Source of the DNA: Deinococcus radiophilus | GTDB taxonomy: Bacteria > Deinococcota > Deinococci > Deinococcales > Deinococcaceae | DNA: 25,952 nt | Assembly (NCBI RefSeq): GCF_020889625.1 | Contig: NZ_CP086383.1 | Location: 1-25,952 of the forward strand | Direction of reading: 5' to 3' | Program-made: the position numbers and the translations under genes | Notes under the pieces: model-generated | Databases searched by the model: none | Seen by the model: only the letters and a program-made list of their open reading frames with translations | Told to the model about the DNA's origin: nothing | In this document: positions 12,882 to 20,757 of the stretch, piece after piece | How positions within the stretch are numbered: position 1 is the stretch's first letter | Layout of the letters: each line of letters begins with the position of its first letter

Positions 12882-15701
12882 ATGCTCACCTGGAATGAAA
12901 TCCGCACCCGTGCCGCGCAGTTCGCTGAGCGCTGGCAGGATGCCGTCAAAGAGAACGCCGAGGCTCAGACCTTCTGGAACGAATTTCTGGCTGTCTATGG
13001 CATTGACCGCCGCCGTGTGGCCGCCTTCGAGCGCAAGGTCAAGGGCCTGCCGAAGGGTTCCGGACGTGGCCGCATTGACCTGCTCTGGCCTGGCCTCTTC
13101 ATGGCTGAGCACAAGTCCAAGGGCCGCGACCTCGACGAAGCCACCCAGCAGGCCATCGAGTATGTGGAAGTCCTCGAAGAACACGAGCGTCCACAGTGGG
13201 TAGCCGTCAGTGACTTCGGCCAGGTTCGCTTGCAGGAAGTGGCCACTGGAGAGGCCCACCAGTTTGCCCTGGAAGACCTTCCCCGCGAGGTTGAGCGCTT
13301 CGCCTTCCTGATCGGCAAGCAGCTGCGCCACCAACGCGAAGCTGATCCGGTGAACGTCAAGGCAGCCCAGCAGATGGGCAAGCTCCATAACCTGCTCGAA
13401 GACAGCGGCTATGCAGGCCATCACCTCGAACTGTTGCTGGTCAGGCTGCTGTTCTTGCTGTTCGGGGATGACACGGGCCTGTGGGACGAGCGCGGTCTGT
13501 TCTACGACCTGCTGGCTGAACAGACCCGCAGTGACGGCGAAGATACTGGGACAGTTTTGGGCCGTCTCTTCCAGGTGCTGGACACTCCCAGGGAGAAGCG
13601 GCAGGCCAACCTGCCTGAGCACTTCGCCGCCTTCCCCTACGTTAACGGTGAGCTTTTCAGGGAACGAATTGACCTCGCGGACTTCAGCCCCAAGATGCGG
13701 GAAATGCTGCTGGAAGCCTGCATGCTGGACTGGGGAGCTGTCAGCCCGGCCATCTTCGGCAGCATGTTCCAGGCCGTCATGGACGAAACTGAGCGCCGTA
13801 ACCTGGGTGCCCACTACACCAGCGAAGCCAACATCCTGAAAGCCCTGCGGCCACTGTTCCTTGACGACCTTCACGCCGAACTGACCGCAGCAGGCCAGAA
13901 CAAGGTCAAGCTACAGAGCTTTCTGAGCAAGTTACCCGGTATTCGTGTTCTCGACCCAGCTTGCGGCAGCGGCAACTTCCTGATTCTGGCCTACCGTGAA
14001 CTGCGCCGCCTGGAGTTGGAAGCCCTCTCCCGCCTGCTGACTGACCGCACTGGGGGCCTGCAAGCCGTGACTGACATCAACCTGCTGCTGAAAGTGAACG
14101 TGGGCCAGTTCTATGGCATCGAGTACGACGAGTTCCCGGCCCAGATTGCCCGTGTCGCCATGTGGCTCACCGACCACCAGGCCAACATTGAAGCCAGCCG
14201 CAAATTGGGCCAGAACTTCGTGAACTTGCCACTGACCCAGGCCGCACATATCCAGCACGGGGACGCGCTCGAAACCGACTGGCTTCAACACCTCAACTTG
14301 GACGAAGACCTGGGCCTGCTCTCCCATCTTTACATCGTCGGTAACCCGCCCTTTGTGGGAGGGAAGAAGATGTCTAAAGAACAGCGTGCCCAGGTGGTGC
14401 GCGAGTTTGAAGGGGTCAAGGACGCTGGAGTGCTGGACTATGTGGCCGCCTGGTACGTCAAGGCCGCCAAGGTCATGCAGACGGTCACCCGCGAGTACCC
14501 GAACCTGCTGACGGCCACCGCCCTGGTCAGCACCAACAGCGTCACCCAGGGCGAGCAGGTGGCCCCACTGTGGGGCAATGTGCTGGAAGGCTACGGTCAG
14601 ACCATCACGGCAGCTCACAAGACCTTCAAGTGGAGTAACGACGCACCTGGTCAGGCTGCTGTTCACTGCGTCATCGTGCAGTTCCAACCCACTGCCCAGT
14701 TGACTTCTGCCCAGCGCCGTCTGTTCACCTACGCTTCGCCCACGGCGGCCCCGCTGGAGGTCCAGGCCACCAACCTTACCCCTTACCTGACCGACGGCCC
14801 TTCTGTGGTGGTCAGGAAGGCCCAGCAACCCCTGCGTGCAGGCGTGCCCCCCATCCACTTCGGCAACATGCCCCTGGACGGTGGAAACCTGCTGTTGACC
14901 GAACAGGAAAGGGCTGAACTGCTGGAAGCCGAACCCGCCGCCGAGAAATTCATCAAACCCCTGCTGGACGCGCAGGACTTCCTGAACGGAGCCACGCGGT
15001 ACTGCCTGTGGCTCCCTGAGGCCCAGCCCGCTGAACTGGCGAAGCTGCCAATGGTGCGGGAGCGCATTGAGAAGACGAAGCAGTGGCGACTCGCCAGTGT
15101 CGCGCCCAGCACCCAGAAATTCGCGCAGACTCCAGCACTTTTCAGGGATAGACGGTTGCCAGAGCGTTATCTGGTTATTCCAGGTTTCTCCAGTGAGCGC
15201 CGCGAGTACGTTCCTATCGGCTACCTGGACTCGGAAACTGTCGTCAACAACAAGCTTTACATGGTGCCTGATGCTGACCTCTACACCTTCGGCATCATGC
15301 AGTCGCGGCTGCACATGGACTGGATGCGGCATGTCGGGGGCCGCCTGGAAAGTCGCTACAGCTACACCAAGGACATCGTGTACAACACCTTCCCCTGGCC
15401 TGACCGTGAGGCTCTGAAGCCCAAACAGGTGCAGGCCGTCGAGGAAGCGGCCCAGGCCGTTCTGAAGGCCCGTGCTAAGCACGTAGCGAGCACTTTGGCC
15501 CAGATGTACGACCCCAACCTGATGCCTGCCGACCTACGCAAAGCCCACAACCAGCTCGACAGGGCCGTGGAAGCCCTGTATGGCCTGAAGGCGGGTAGTA
15601 CCGAGGCGCAGCGCCTTTCAAAGTTGCTGGAGTTGTACCAGGAGCTTGTGCCCACGTTGGAGAGTCAAACGCAGAGCAAAAAGGTGAGGAGAAAGAAATG
15701 A
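12882..15701 (+). CDS. Type IIL (MmeI-like) restriction-modification enzyme
   Basis: 939 residues, close to MmeI, which combines endonuclease, adenine-N6 methyltransferase and target recognition in one chain. The N-terminal PD-ExK nuclease shows Asp66-x9-Glu76-x-Lys78 (RIDLLWPGLFMAEHKSK), the exact MmeI spacing. A helical linker follows. The methyltransferase has motif I DPACGSGNF at 358-366 and motif IV NPPF at 488-491. The region from about 600 to 840 is the target recognition domain, ending near LESRYSYTKDIVYNTFPWP, then a helical C-terminus. Such enzymes modify one strand and cut about 20 bp away; the recognised site cannot be read from sequence. All key residues are present and the frame is intact. 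It overlaps the TIR gene by 4 bp (ATGA), so the two form one operon. Confidence 0.93.
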   Translation: MLTWNEIRTRAAQFAERWQDAVKENAEAQTFWNEFLAVYGIDRRRVAAFERKVKGLPKGSGRGRIDLLWPGLFMAEHKSKGRDLDEATQQAIEYVEVLEEHERPQWVAVSDFGQVRLQEVATGEAHQFALEDLPREVERFAFLIGKQLRHQREADPVNVKAAQQMGKLHNLLEDSGYAGHHLELLLVRLLFLLFGDDTGLWDERGLFYDLLAEQTRSDGEDTGTVLGRLFQVLDTPREKRQANLPEHFAAFPYVNGELFRERIDLADFSPKMREMLLEACMLDWGAVSPAIFGSMFQAVMDETERRNLGAHYTSEANILKALRPLFLDDLHAELTAAGQNKVKLQSFLSKLPGIRVLDPACGSGNFLILAYRELRRLELEALSRLLTDRTGGLQAVTDINLLLKVNVGQFYGIEYDEFPAQIARVAMWLTDHQANIEASRKLGQNFVNLPLTQAAHIQHGDALETDWLQHLNLDEDLGLLSHLYIVGNPPFVGGKKMSKEQRAQVVREFEGVKDAGVLDYVAAWYVKAAKVMQTVTREYPNLLTATALVSTNSVTQGEQVAPLWGNVLEGYGQTITAAHKTFKWSNDAPGQAAVHCVIVQFQPTAQLTSAQRRLFTYASPTAAPLEVQATNLTPYLTDGPSVVVRKAQQPLRAGVPPIHFGNMPLDGGNLLLTEQERAELLEAEPAAEKFIKPLLDAQDFLNGATRYCLWLPEAQPAELAKLPMVRERIEKTKQWRLASVAPSTQKFAQTPALFRDRRLPERYLVIPGFSSERREYVPIGYLDSETVVNNKLYMVPDADLYTFGIMQSRLHMDWMRHVGGRLESRYSYTKDIVYNTFPWPDREALKPKQVQAVEEAAQAVLKARAKHVASTLAQMYDPNLMPADLRKAHNQLDRAVEALYGLKAGSTEAQRLSKLLELYQELVPTLESQTQSKKVRRKK

Positions 15702-16078
15702 AAATCTTTATTAGTTGGTCTGGTGATGCTTCGAAAGAGATGGCACGGATTTTAAAGGAACATATTCAACTAGTGCTTCAAAATGTTAGGGTATGGTATT
15801 CCGATGAAGACATTATGGCTGGTGAGAAGGGCCTCTCAATTATAGAACGCGAGCTTAAAGAGTCTGATTTTGGAATTAGCTGCATTACTCCGGATAATCA
15901 GACTTCTCCCTGGTTAAATTTCGAGGCGGGTGCCCTCTCTAAGAATTTTGAGAACGGTAGGGTAATACCCATCATCTTAGGTATGAAAGTGATTGATATG
16001 GTTAATGGCCCCATCAAGCAGTTTCAGGTTAGGGAGATGACGGAGGAAGGTGTTTTAAGCGTCCTCGAAAGTATTAAC
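15698..16078 (+). pseudogene. TIR-domain effector gene, 5' part (interrupted by insertion)
   Basis: Codons 1-127 of a TIR protein. MKIFISWSGD is the TIR strand A/box 1, VWYSDEDIMAGEKGL is the BB-loop region, and SPWLNFEAGAL carries the W-x3-E motif with the likely NAD-hydrolase Glu76. Coding continues a few codons into the insertion and stops at 16147, giving a truncated 149-residue product. Taking out 16079-20155 restores a 302-residue frame with 20156-20683. Base use is more AT-rich than in the restriction gene it is coupled to, suggesting a separate origin. Bacterial TIR proteins often deplete NAD+ in phage defence; activity here is inferred and probably lost, unless the truncated TIR domain still works. 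Confidence 0.88.
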
Positions 16079-16278
16079 CTGACTACCCCTCAAAACGAGG
16101 TAAAAGCCGTGCCAGACGCGCCCAATTTTCAGGGATTGGATGGCTGAGTAAGTCTCGCAGTTCGTCCAACCCCAGCCGGAACAGGCTTGTACTGGCATAG
16201 CCATGCGCCAGAAAGCGCATGGCTTTTTGAGTTTCCTTGCTTCCTTCAAGCAACAGAACCGCACCTGTCTGGAGACAC
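16079..16278 (-). mobile_element. Truncated IS4-family element (C-terminal end only)
   Basis: 200 bp encoding, on the minus strand, the last ~64 residues of a transposase (CLQTGAVLLLEGS...ENWARLARLLPRFEG) plus the 18-bp terminal repeat. It is clearly related to, but not identical with, the end of the intact element at 18981-20146 (for example KETQKAMRFLAHGYAST against VETRKAMRQKAHGYASK). It is cut at 16278 by the IS6-family element. Confidence 0.85.
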
Positions 16279-17080
16279 GGTTCTGGCAACTTAAATTCGA
16301 CGAAGTAAAACTCCCCGTCGTGCAGCCTGAGTTTCAGGCTGCGCGACGAAGCGCTTCGTGCCAGTCCCGCGTTGCGGAGGTCTGGTTTGCCCGTCTCTGA
16401 CTGGCTGGAACTGTCGTTCTGGTATGGCGATGAAGATTAGAGGTGCGGGCGTGCAGGGCGAGAAATTCTTGAGTTCGTCGTCGTCTTTTGAATCCGACTT
16501 GCTTTCGCTCCTGCTGTCTGGTCGGTCGATGCGATTGCTCTACCAAGTTGTTGCACCGGGCGCTCGATACGACTTGGACGTGCTCCACCGCGTGGAGCAC
16601 AGATAATTCGCGGATGGCTGCACCGTAGCTCCAAAGCTTATCCGTATGAATGGCCTCTGGGACGTCGTATTCGTCCAGCAAGCGAGTGAAGAATGTTTTG
16701 GCTGCCTCAGTATCACGGTGTTCCTGCAAGAGAACGTCGAGCACGGCACCCTGTTCATCCACTGCCCTCCACAGCCAATGTTTCATTCCACCAACGACAA
16801 CATGCACCTCATCCAGATGCCACCGGGAACCCCGTCGGGGTTCCCGGTGACGCAACTCCTCGGTCAGGAGTGGGGCGAACTTGATGTTCCACTGGCGGAG
16901 GGTTTCGTGGCTGACGTGAATTCCTCGCTCATGGAGAAGTTCTTGAACATCACGTTGGCTGAGCGGAAAGCGGTGGTACAGCCACAGAGCGTAGCCGATG
17001 ACACTCAGCGGGAAACGGTGTCAATAGGGCTTCTGGTCAATCACAGCTCACTAGCCTACCGAAATTAACTTGCCAGAACC
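16279..17080 (-). mobile_element. IS6-family insertion sequence
   Basis: 802 bp, the typical IS6 size, with near-perfect inverted repeats beginning GGTTCTGGCAA (16279-16299 against 17060-17080, 19 of 21 matching). The flanking octamers GGAGACAC and GCTCTGAG differ, so there is no target duplication. This fits an adjacent deletion or cointegrate event, which would also explain the missing part of the neighbouring IS4-family element. Confidence 0.85.
16334..17044 (-). pseudogene. IS6-family transposase with early nonsense codon
   Basis: The frame runs from a GTG at 17044 to a stop at 16334 (236 codons), the normal length, but codon 8 is TGA (17021-17023), probably CGA originally. The rest is intact: the helix-turn-helix region LYHRFPLSQRDVQELLHERG, first Asp in RWHLDEVHV, second Asp in IHTDKLWSYG and Glu in NLVEQSHRP. 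Reinitiation at a weak internal codon (TTG at 16855) would remove the DNA-binding part. The transposase is therefore probably inactive; a sequencing error at the TGA is the alternative. Confidence 0.8.
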
Positions 17081-17152
17081 GCTCTGAGGCTCCTGGGGCG
17101 CGTCGTTGCCGTTCCAGCTGGCTTCGAAGTTCAGGCGATTTAGGGAACGGTC

Positions 17153-18254
17153 TCAGTAGGTGACAACTTCGTCTAAAGGCGCTCCTGGTGGGCAAAAGGG
17201 CTGGGTCAACAGGTCTAGGACAGCCATGAACTGTTTGGGTTTCCACCGTAAGGCATCCACGAGATGCTGAGCACCGTGCCGCACCAGACTGACCGCTCTA
17301 CGACCATGCTTGAGAACGGGGATGGGCTGGGTCTGGCCCAGCCAGACCCCCCAGGCGCAAGCAGAACACCCAGGCCAGTGTCACCAGGCCAAAGAGCCGC
17401 TGTAGACGGCTCCTTTCCGTCATCCCAGTCCGCTCCAGGTCGAAGCCTCGCATCTTGAAGCTGCTGAAGGTGCACTCGATTGACCAGCGCTGCTTGTACA
17501 GCTTCCAGGTCTTCCGAGCGCTGAAATCTGTGGCAATGATGACGAGGTCACCTGTGGATGACCTCGTCGCGACCACCCGCATGAGTTCGCCAAACACGAA
17601 CACCTTTTCGTCGATTTCATGGAAATGACCGTGCTGGACGTGCTTAAACCATTCCTTCCCATTCGTGTCGTCCAGCATGTCGCTGTGCCGAATGCGGATC
17701 GCCCGCTTGATGCCTTGACGACGGAGAAAACGGAACCACTCCGCACCGATGAACTCACGGTCAGCCACCAGGCCTTGCCAGCGTTTCGCTGGCAAGACGC
17801 GGAGGAGCTTCAATACCAGCCACATACGGGCATAGGTATGGCTGTTCCCAGACTCATCAAGAGGAACCCAAATCAGGGGCAGGGTGAAGCCATGAACCAC
17901 GGCTCCAAGCACCAGAAAATTGATGGGCGTTTCCCCATGCTCCCAGTTGGTGCGGTCCAGACTCAGCAACACCTTCCCCGGTGGAAGATGGACGACGAGC
18001 AGAGCGATGAAAAAGTCCATGTCCAGCTGCTCATCCCGGAAGGTTCGGTCCGCCCTTCTTTTCTTGGCTTGCGGCGTGCTGATACCGGGCATGTGAGGAC
18101 TCAGGTCGTGATGATTGATGCTCCTCGCGGCAATCATCGCCAGAAGCACATCGATCAGCCGCTGAAGGGTGTCAATGCGGAGGTGACTCGCGTGTGCTTT
18201 GAAGTGGCGGGTCAGTACGGTAGCCTGCTGGGCGGCGGATTCTGTTGTTTTCAC
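17153..18254 (-). pseudogene. IS4-family transposase, copy 1, +1 frameshift
   Basis: Same protein as copy 2 until the C-run at 17347-17352, which has six C where copy 2 has five G at the matching place (24576-24580). The shift replaces the C-terminal ~48 residues and ends translation at 17298. The IS4 signature Y-x2-R-x3-E-x6-K (YKQRWSIECTFSSFK) and both Asp regions are upstream and unchanged, so partial activity cannot be excluded. Homopolymer slippage, either real or a sequencing artefact, is the simplest cause. The GTG at 18254 (GTG AAA ACA ACA) is preferred as start over one inside the terminal repeat (18350). Confidence 0.88.
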
Positions 18255-18271
18255 ACTCTCAGGAAACCGTG

Positions 18272-18309
18272 AACAGTCGGCCCCATCAAGCTTGATGGGG
18301 CCGACTGTT
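18272..18309. repeat. 38-bp perfect palindrome inside IS4-family copy 1
   Basis: Two 19-bp arms without spacer, centred on AAGCTT, arm AACAGTCGGCCCCATCAAG. It lies between the terminal repeat and the transposase start; the same structure is at 23619-23656 in copy 2. It probably forms an mRNA hairpin that blocks transposase expression from read-through transcripts entering from outside. Confidence 0.9.
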
Positions 18310-18444
18310 GGTTTTTGCCGTCTAGGACAATGTGAAACTGAAGTTGTCACCTACTGAGGGGAACGGTATGTTGACTATTTTATTAACTTGTTGACTCACA
18401 TATTCATTGTAACAAATAACTATAAACTAATTACAAATCTTATT

Positions 18445-18951
18445 CTATTCAATCACGTGTTCCAAATCTCCATTTACAATTACGCGAAAGCTAATTCCAA
18501 GCGGATCACCCTGGATCAGTTCATAAGTTGGAAATGTAAAATCAGATAAGGTGCAAACAGACACTAAAATTGATTTTAGAGCCTCTGTGATATCGCTTTG
18601 AGATCCCGCCTGTCTTTGAGCAGTTAGATTAGGTGAATTAAGCGTTAGAGCAACCAGTTCAGCACCCCTTCGCTCGATGATTTGAGCTGCCTCTATCAGT
18701 GCTTGCCGTTCCTCTGAGTCGAGAACTGGAGGAACTCCAGACACCGGGAATAAAGCTTGAGCATGAGTCTCCGAAGACATTAGTATCTTATAGAGCTCAT
18801 CCAAGAGGCCATCTGTAATGTGAGGGATATCTTGATAAAGTGTTTCAACTGATAAAGGCAAATTGCTTTCAACTGTTGTGAGCGCCTGAATAGTTTGTTG
18901 AATTGCGACTCGAAGACGTTGATGTTGTTCTTTATCAATAGTGCGTACCAC
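18445..18951 (-). CDS. Passenger protein of the compound insertion, function unknown
   Basis: 168 residues starting at GTG 18951, preceded by GGAGG 8 bp upstream. The sequence is mostly helical (QHQRLRVAIQQTIQALTTVE, ERQALIEAAQIIERRGAELV) with a C-terminal strand-rich part (GDPLGISFRVIVNGDLEHVI). No signal peptide or family is recognised. It is AT-rich compared with the restriction gene. It lies 29 bp from the end of the intact IS4-family element, whose terminal repeat supplies a -35-like TTGAGG 17 bp before a TATAAT (18967-18972), so its expression may depend on the IS. Confidence 0.65.
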   Translation of the reverse strand: MVRTIDKEQHQRLRVAIQQTIQALTTVESNLPLSVETLYQDIPHITDGLLDELYKILMSSETHAQALFPVSGVPPVLDSEERQALIEAAQIIERRGAELVALTLNSPNLTAQRQAGSQSDITEALKSILVSVCTLSDFTFPTYELIQGDPLGISFRVIVNGDLEHVIE

Positions 18952-18980
18952 GTTTTAATCCTCCAAATTATATATGGGTG

Positions 18981-20146
18981 CTGACTACCCCTCAAAACTC
19001 CGGTAACACTGTCTGAGACGCCAGATTCTATAGACATAAAAAGAGCTGGTTCATAAGGTGTATCTGCAATGAACCACCTGAACCAGCCGCCCCAGGATAG
19101 CCTTTTCGCAGCTCTTCGTCCTTTCTTCCGTATCGACCAGCGACGGTTCACCGTCCTGGTCGCGCTGATTCTGGCAATCATCCAGCAGCGCAGCGTGGTG
19201 CTGAACAATCTGAAGACGGTCATCGCACTCCCAGGAAGTCAGGAAACCCGCTACCAACGTCTTTTGCGCTTCGTGCAATTTTTACTCCCAGAGGCGATGT
19301 ACCTGAAGTTTGCGCTTCACATGCTGGGTACGGATGAGCTCACGCTCATCCTCGACCGGACCAACTGGAAGCTAGGCACGAAGGACGTAAATATCCTGAT
19401 GCTGTCTGCGGTATGGAAGGGGTTCAGTCTTCCGCTGATGTGGCGTTTTCTCCCACACGGGGGAAGCAGCGCCCAGCACATTCGTAAGGAGCTGATGGCT
19501 GATTTTCTGCGTCATTGTCCTCACGTCCGCATTGACGGTCTGCTGGCAGACCGTGAATTCATCGGCCAGGACTGGTTTACGTTCCTGAGCGAACATGGGA
19601 TTGTTCCCTGTATCCGGTTGCGGAGCGACACCAAGATGGACGGCTTACCTGTCCACGTCTTCGCTAAGAAAATGCAGGTGGGAGAAATTCGCGTCTGGCA
19701 CAGCCCTATGGTGGTGTACGGGGTCAGACTCCGTGTTCTGGCACTGAAGGTTTCGAAGACGGAGATGCTGTACCTGGCCTACCAGGGCAGAGCAGATCAG
19801 AATTTGCGGAAGTACGCACTGCGTTGGCAGTGCGAAAACCTCCACGCTGCGCTGAAAACCAGAGGCTTTGATTTGGAAGCGACCGGATTGACCCAGGCCG
19901 AGCGGGTGTCAACGCTGCTGATGGTGATCGCCATCAGCTTCATCTGGTGTCTTCAGACAGGTGCGGTTCTACTGCTTGAAGGCAGCGTGGAGACGAGGAA
20001 GGCCATGCGCCAGAAAGCGCATGGCTACGCCAGCAAAAGTTTGTTTCGATTGGGGTTGGACGAGTTGCGAGATTTGCTCAGCCACCCAAGCCCTGAAAAT
20101 TGGAGCCGTCTGGCACGGCTTGTCCCACGTTTTGAGGGGTAGTCAG
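18981..20146 (+). mobile_element. IS4-family element, complete
   Basis: 1,166 bp with perfect 18-bp inverted repeats CTGACTACCCCTCAAAAC at 18981-18998 and 20129-20146. The immediate flanks differ (ATATGGGTG on the left, AGTATTAAC on the right); the right flank instead matches the outer flank of the truncated relative at 16079. It forms the right end of the compound insertion. Confidence 0.92.
19069..20142 (+). CDS. IS4-family transposase, intact
   Basis: 357 residues. The first Asp lies in LTLILDRTNWKLG, the second in DGLLADREFIGQDW, and the IS4 signature Y-x2-R-x3-E-x6-K is complete in YALRWQCENLHAALK. The frame stops inside the right terminal repeat. A short inverted repeat within the gene (GCCATGCGC/GCGCATGGC at 20002-20025) has its 6-bp loop in the opposite orientation in the truncated relative. 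Intact triad and ends suggest it can mobilise itself and, with the opposite end, the whole compound block. Confidence 0.92.
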   Translation: MNHLNQPPQDSLFAALRPFFRIDQRRFTVLVALILAIIQQRSVVLNNLKTVIALPGSQETRYQRLLRFVQFLLPEAMYLKFALHMLGTDELTLILDRTNWKLGTKDVNILMLSAVWKGFSLPLMWRFLPHGGSSAQHIRKELMADFLRHCPHVRIDGLLADREFIGQDWFTFLSEHGIVPCIRLRSDTKMDGLPVHVFAKKMQVGEIRVWHSPMVVYGVRLRVLALKVSKTEMLYLAYQGRADQNLRKYALRWQCENLHAALKTRGFDLEATGLTQAERVSTLLMVIAISFIWCLQTGAVLLLEGSVETRKAMRQKAHGYASKSLFRLGLDELRDLLSHPSPENWSRLARLVPRFEG

Positions 20147-20683
20147 AGTATTAACTCTATATCACAGCACCAAAGAGATAAATCGCAGATTAAAATAATC
20201 CATGAGAGTTTATGGCCAAAGATTTCCGAAAAAATAGGCGAGATTTCTTTAAATAATGGCATAGAGAGCAAAAGAAGTATTGAAGAGAAGATAGATGAAG
20301 TGTTGTCCTACCACACTTTCGGTTATGGAGGATATGAGGAGTTACTGCGTGAACAGCATCAGCTCTCTCTACGAATGTATGACCTACTGAGGGTACTGTC
20401 CTCAGACAGGCTATCCGATTCTTCTACTGTGAAGTCGCTCTTATTATCCTCAGTCAGCATGCAAGTTAGGGCTTTTCTAAAACCTGCTAAGCTTAAAATT
20501 TCCAATGACAACCAGCAAATTATTCTGTCTTACGATGCGAGGGGTGCATTTCATGCCAGACAGTTGGTAACCAAGGTTCCTGAGTTAGAAGAGGCTGTTG
20601 CTCGCCTTTTGGGTGATACTTACGAGATTATTGTTATCTCTAATCACGAAACCGTGTGGCCTGCGACTCCATTATTAGACTGA
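20147..20683 (+). pseudogene. TIR-domain effector gene, 3' part
   Basis: Begins with the second copy of the target duplication (AGTATTAAC, 20147-20155) and continues the TIR frame from 20156 to a stop at 20683 (175 residues after the joint). The C-terminal domain is helical then strand-rich (KISEKIGEISLNNGIESKRS, EEVLS-like helices, FHARQLVTKVPELEEAVARL). It has no motif I recognise and probably senses the trigger or mediates oligomerisation in this TIR class. A frame that starts inside the IS (19961) reads into it, so a chimeric product is possible but unlikely to be native. Confidence 0.82.
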
Positions 20684-20695
20684 GCCACAGGACTT

Positions 20696-20745
20696 GTATA
20701 ACGTCTTTTTCAACGTTACTTCTAACCTTTGAAAAGACGTTATAC
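20696..20745. repeat. 14-bp inverted repeat with TATAACGT motifs downstream of par operon
   Basis: GTATAACGTCTTTT (20696-20709) pairs perfectly with AAAAGACGTTATAC (20732-20745) across 22 bp, which itself contains CAACGTTAC. It lies between the convergent TIR 3' end and the partition operon. It may act as a two-way terminator, but the TATAACGT cores are shared with the sites at 21739 and 22616, which favours a partition or regulatory site. Confidence 0.65.
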
Positions 20746-20757
20746 GTGATTTGGCAC

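Larger units (their letters stand above)
17152..18358 (-). mobile_element. IS4-family element, copy 1 (frameshifted), with target duplication
   Basis: 1,207 bp with 19-bp inverted repeats CTCAGTAGGTGACAACTTC at 17152-17170 and 18340-18358. A perfect 9-bp target duplication GGGAACGGT flanks it (17143-17151, 18359-18367), so it transposed to this spot within the compound insertion. It appears nearly identical to the copy at 23570-24775 but is one base longer. Confidence 0.92.
16079..20146. mobile_element. Compound transposon-like insertion splitting the TIR gene, with 9-bp target duplication
   Basis: Both outer ends carry the same 18-bp terminus CTGACTACCCCTCAAAAC in inverted orientation (16079-16096 and 20129-20146). 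AGTATTAAC flanks it on both sides (16070-16078 and 20147-20155), so the whole 4,068-bp block appears to have entered as a unit. It contains a truncated IS4-family end, an IS6-family element, an IS4-family element with its own 9-bp duplication, a 168-residue passenger gene and a complete IS4-family element. An alternative is insertion of one IS followed by rearrangement, but then matching duplications at the outer ends would be a coincidence. Confidence 0.8.

Noticed and set aside
12558..15482. Long minus-strand frames of 438 and 516 codons opposite the restriction enzyme
   Set aside because: They are antisense shadows of a GC-rich gene with complete MmeI motifs; their translations are low-complexity and match no family.
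17619..18272. 217-codon frame opposite the IS4-family transposase (also 23656-24309)
   Set aside because: Antisense shadow, identical in both IS copies only because the IS is duplicated.
19961..20155. Start of the 3' TIR fragment inside the IS
   Set aside because: The frame before 20147 is an out-of-frame reading of the transposase; only the part after the target duplication belongs to the TIR gene.
20696..20745. Calling the 14-bp inverted repeat simply a terminator
   Set aside because: The loop is 22 nt, the stem is AT-rich without a following T tract, and its core motif recurs at the par promoter, so it is listed as a repeat.
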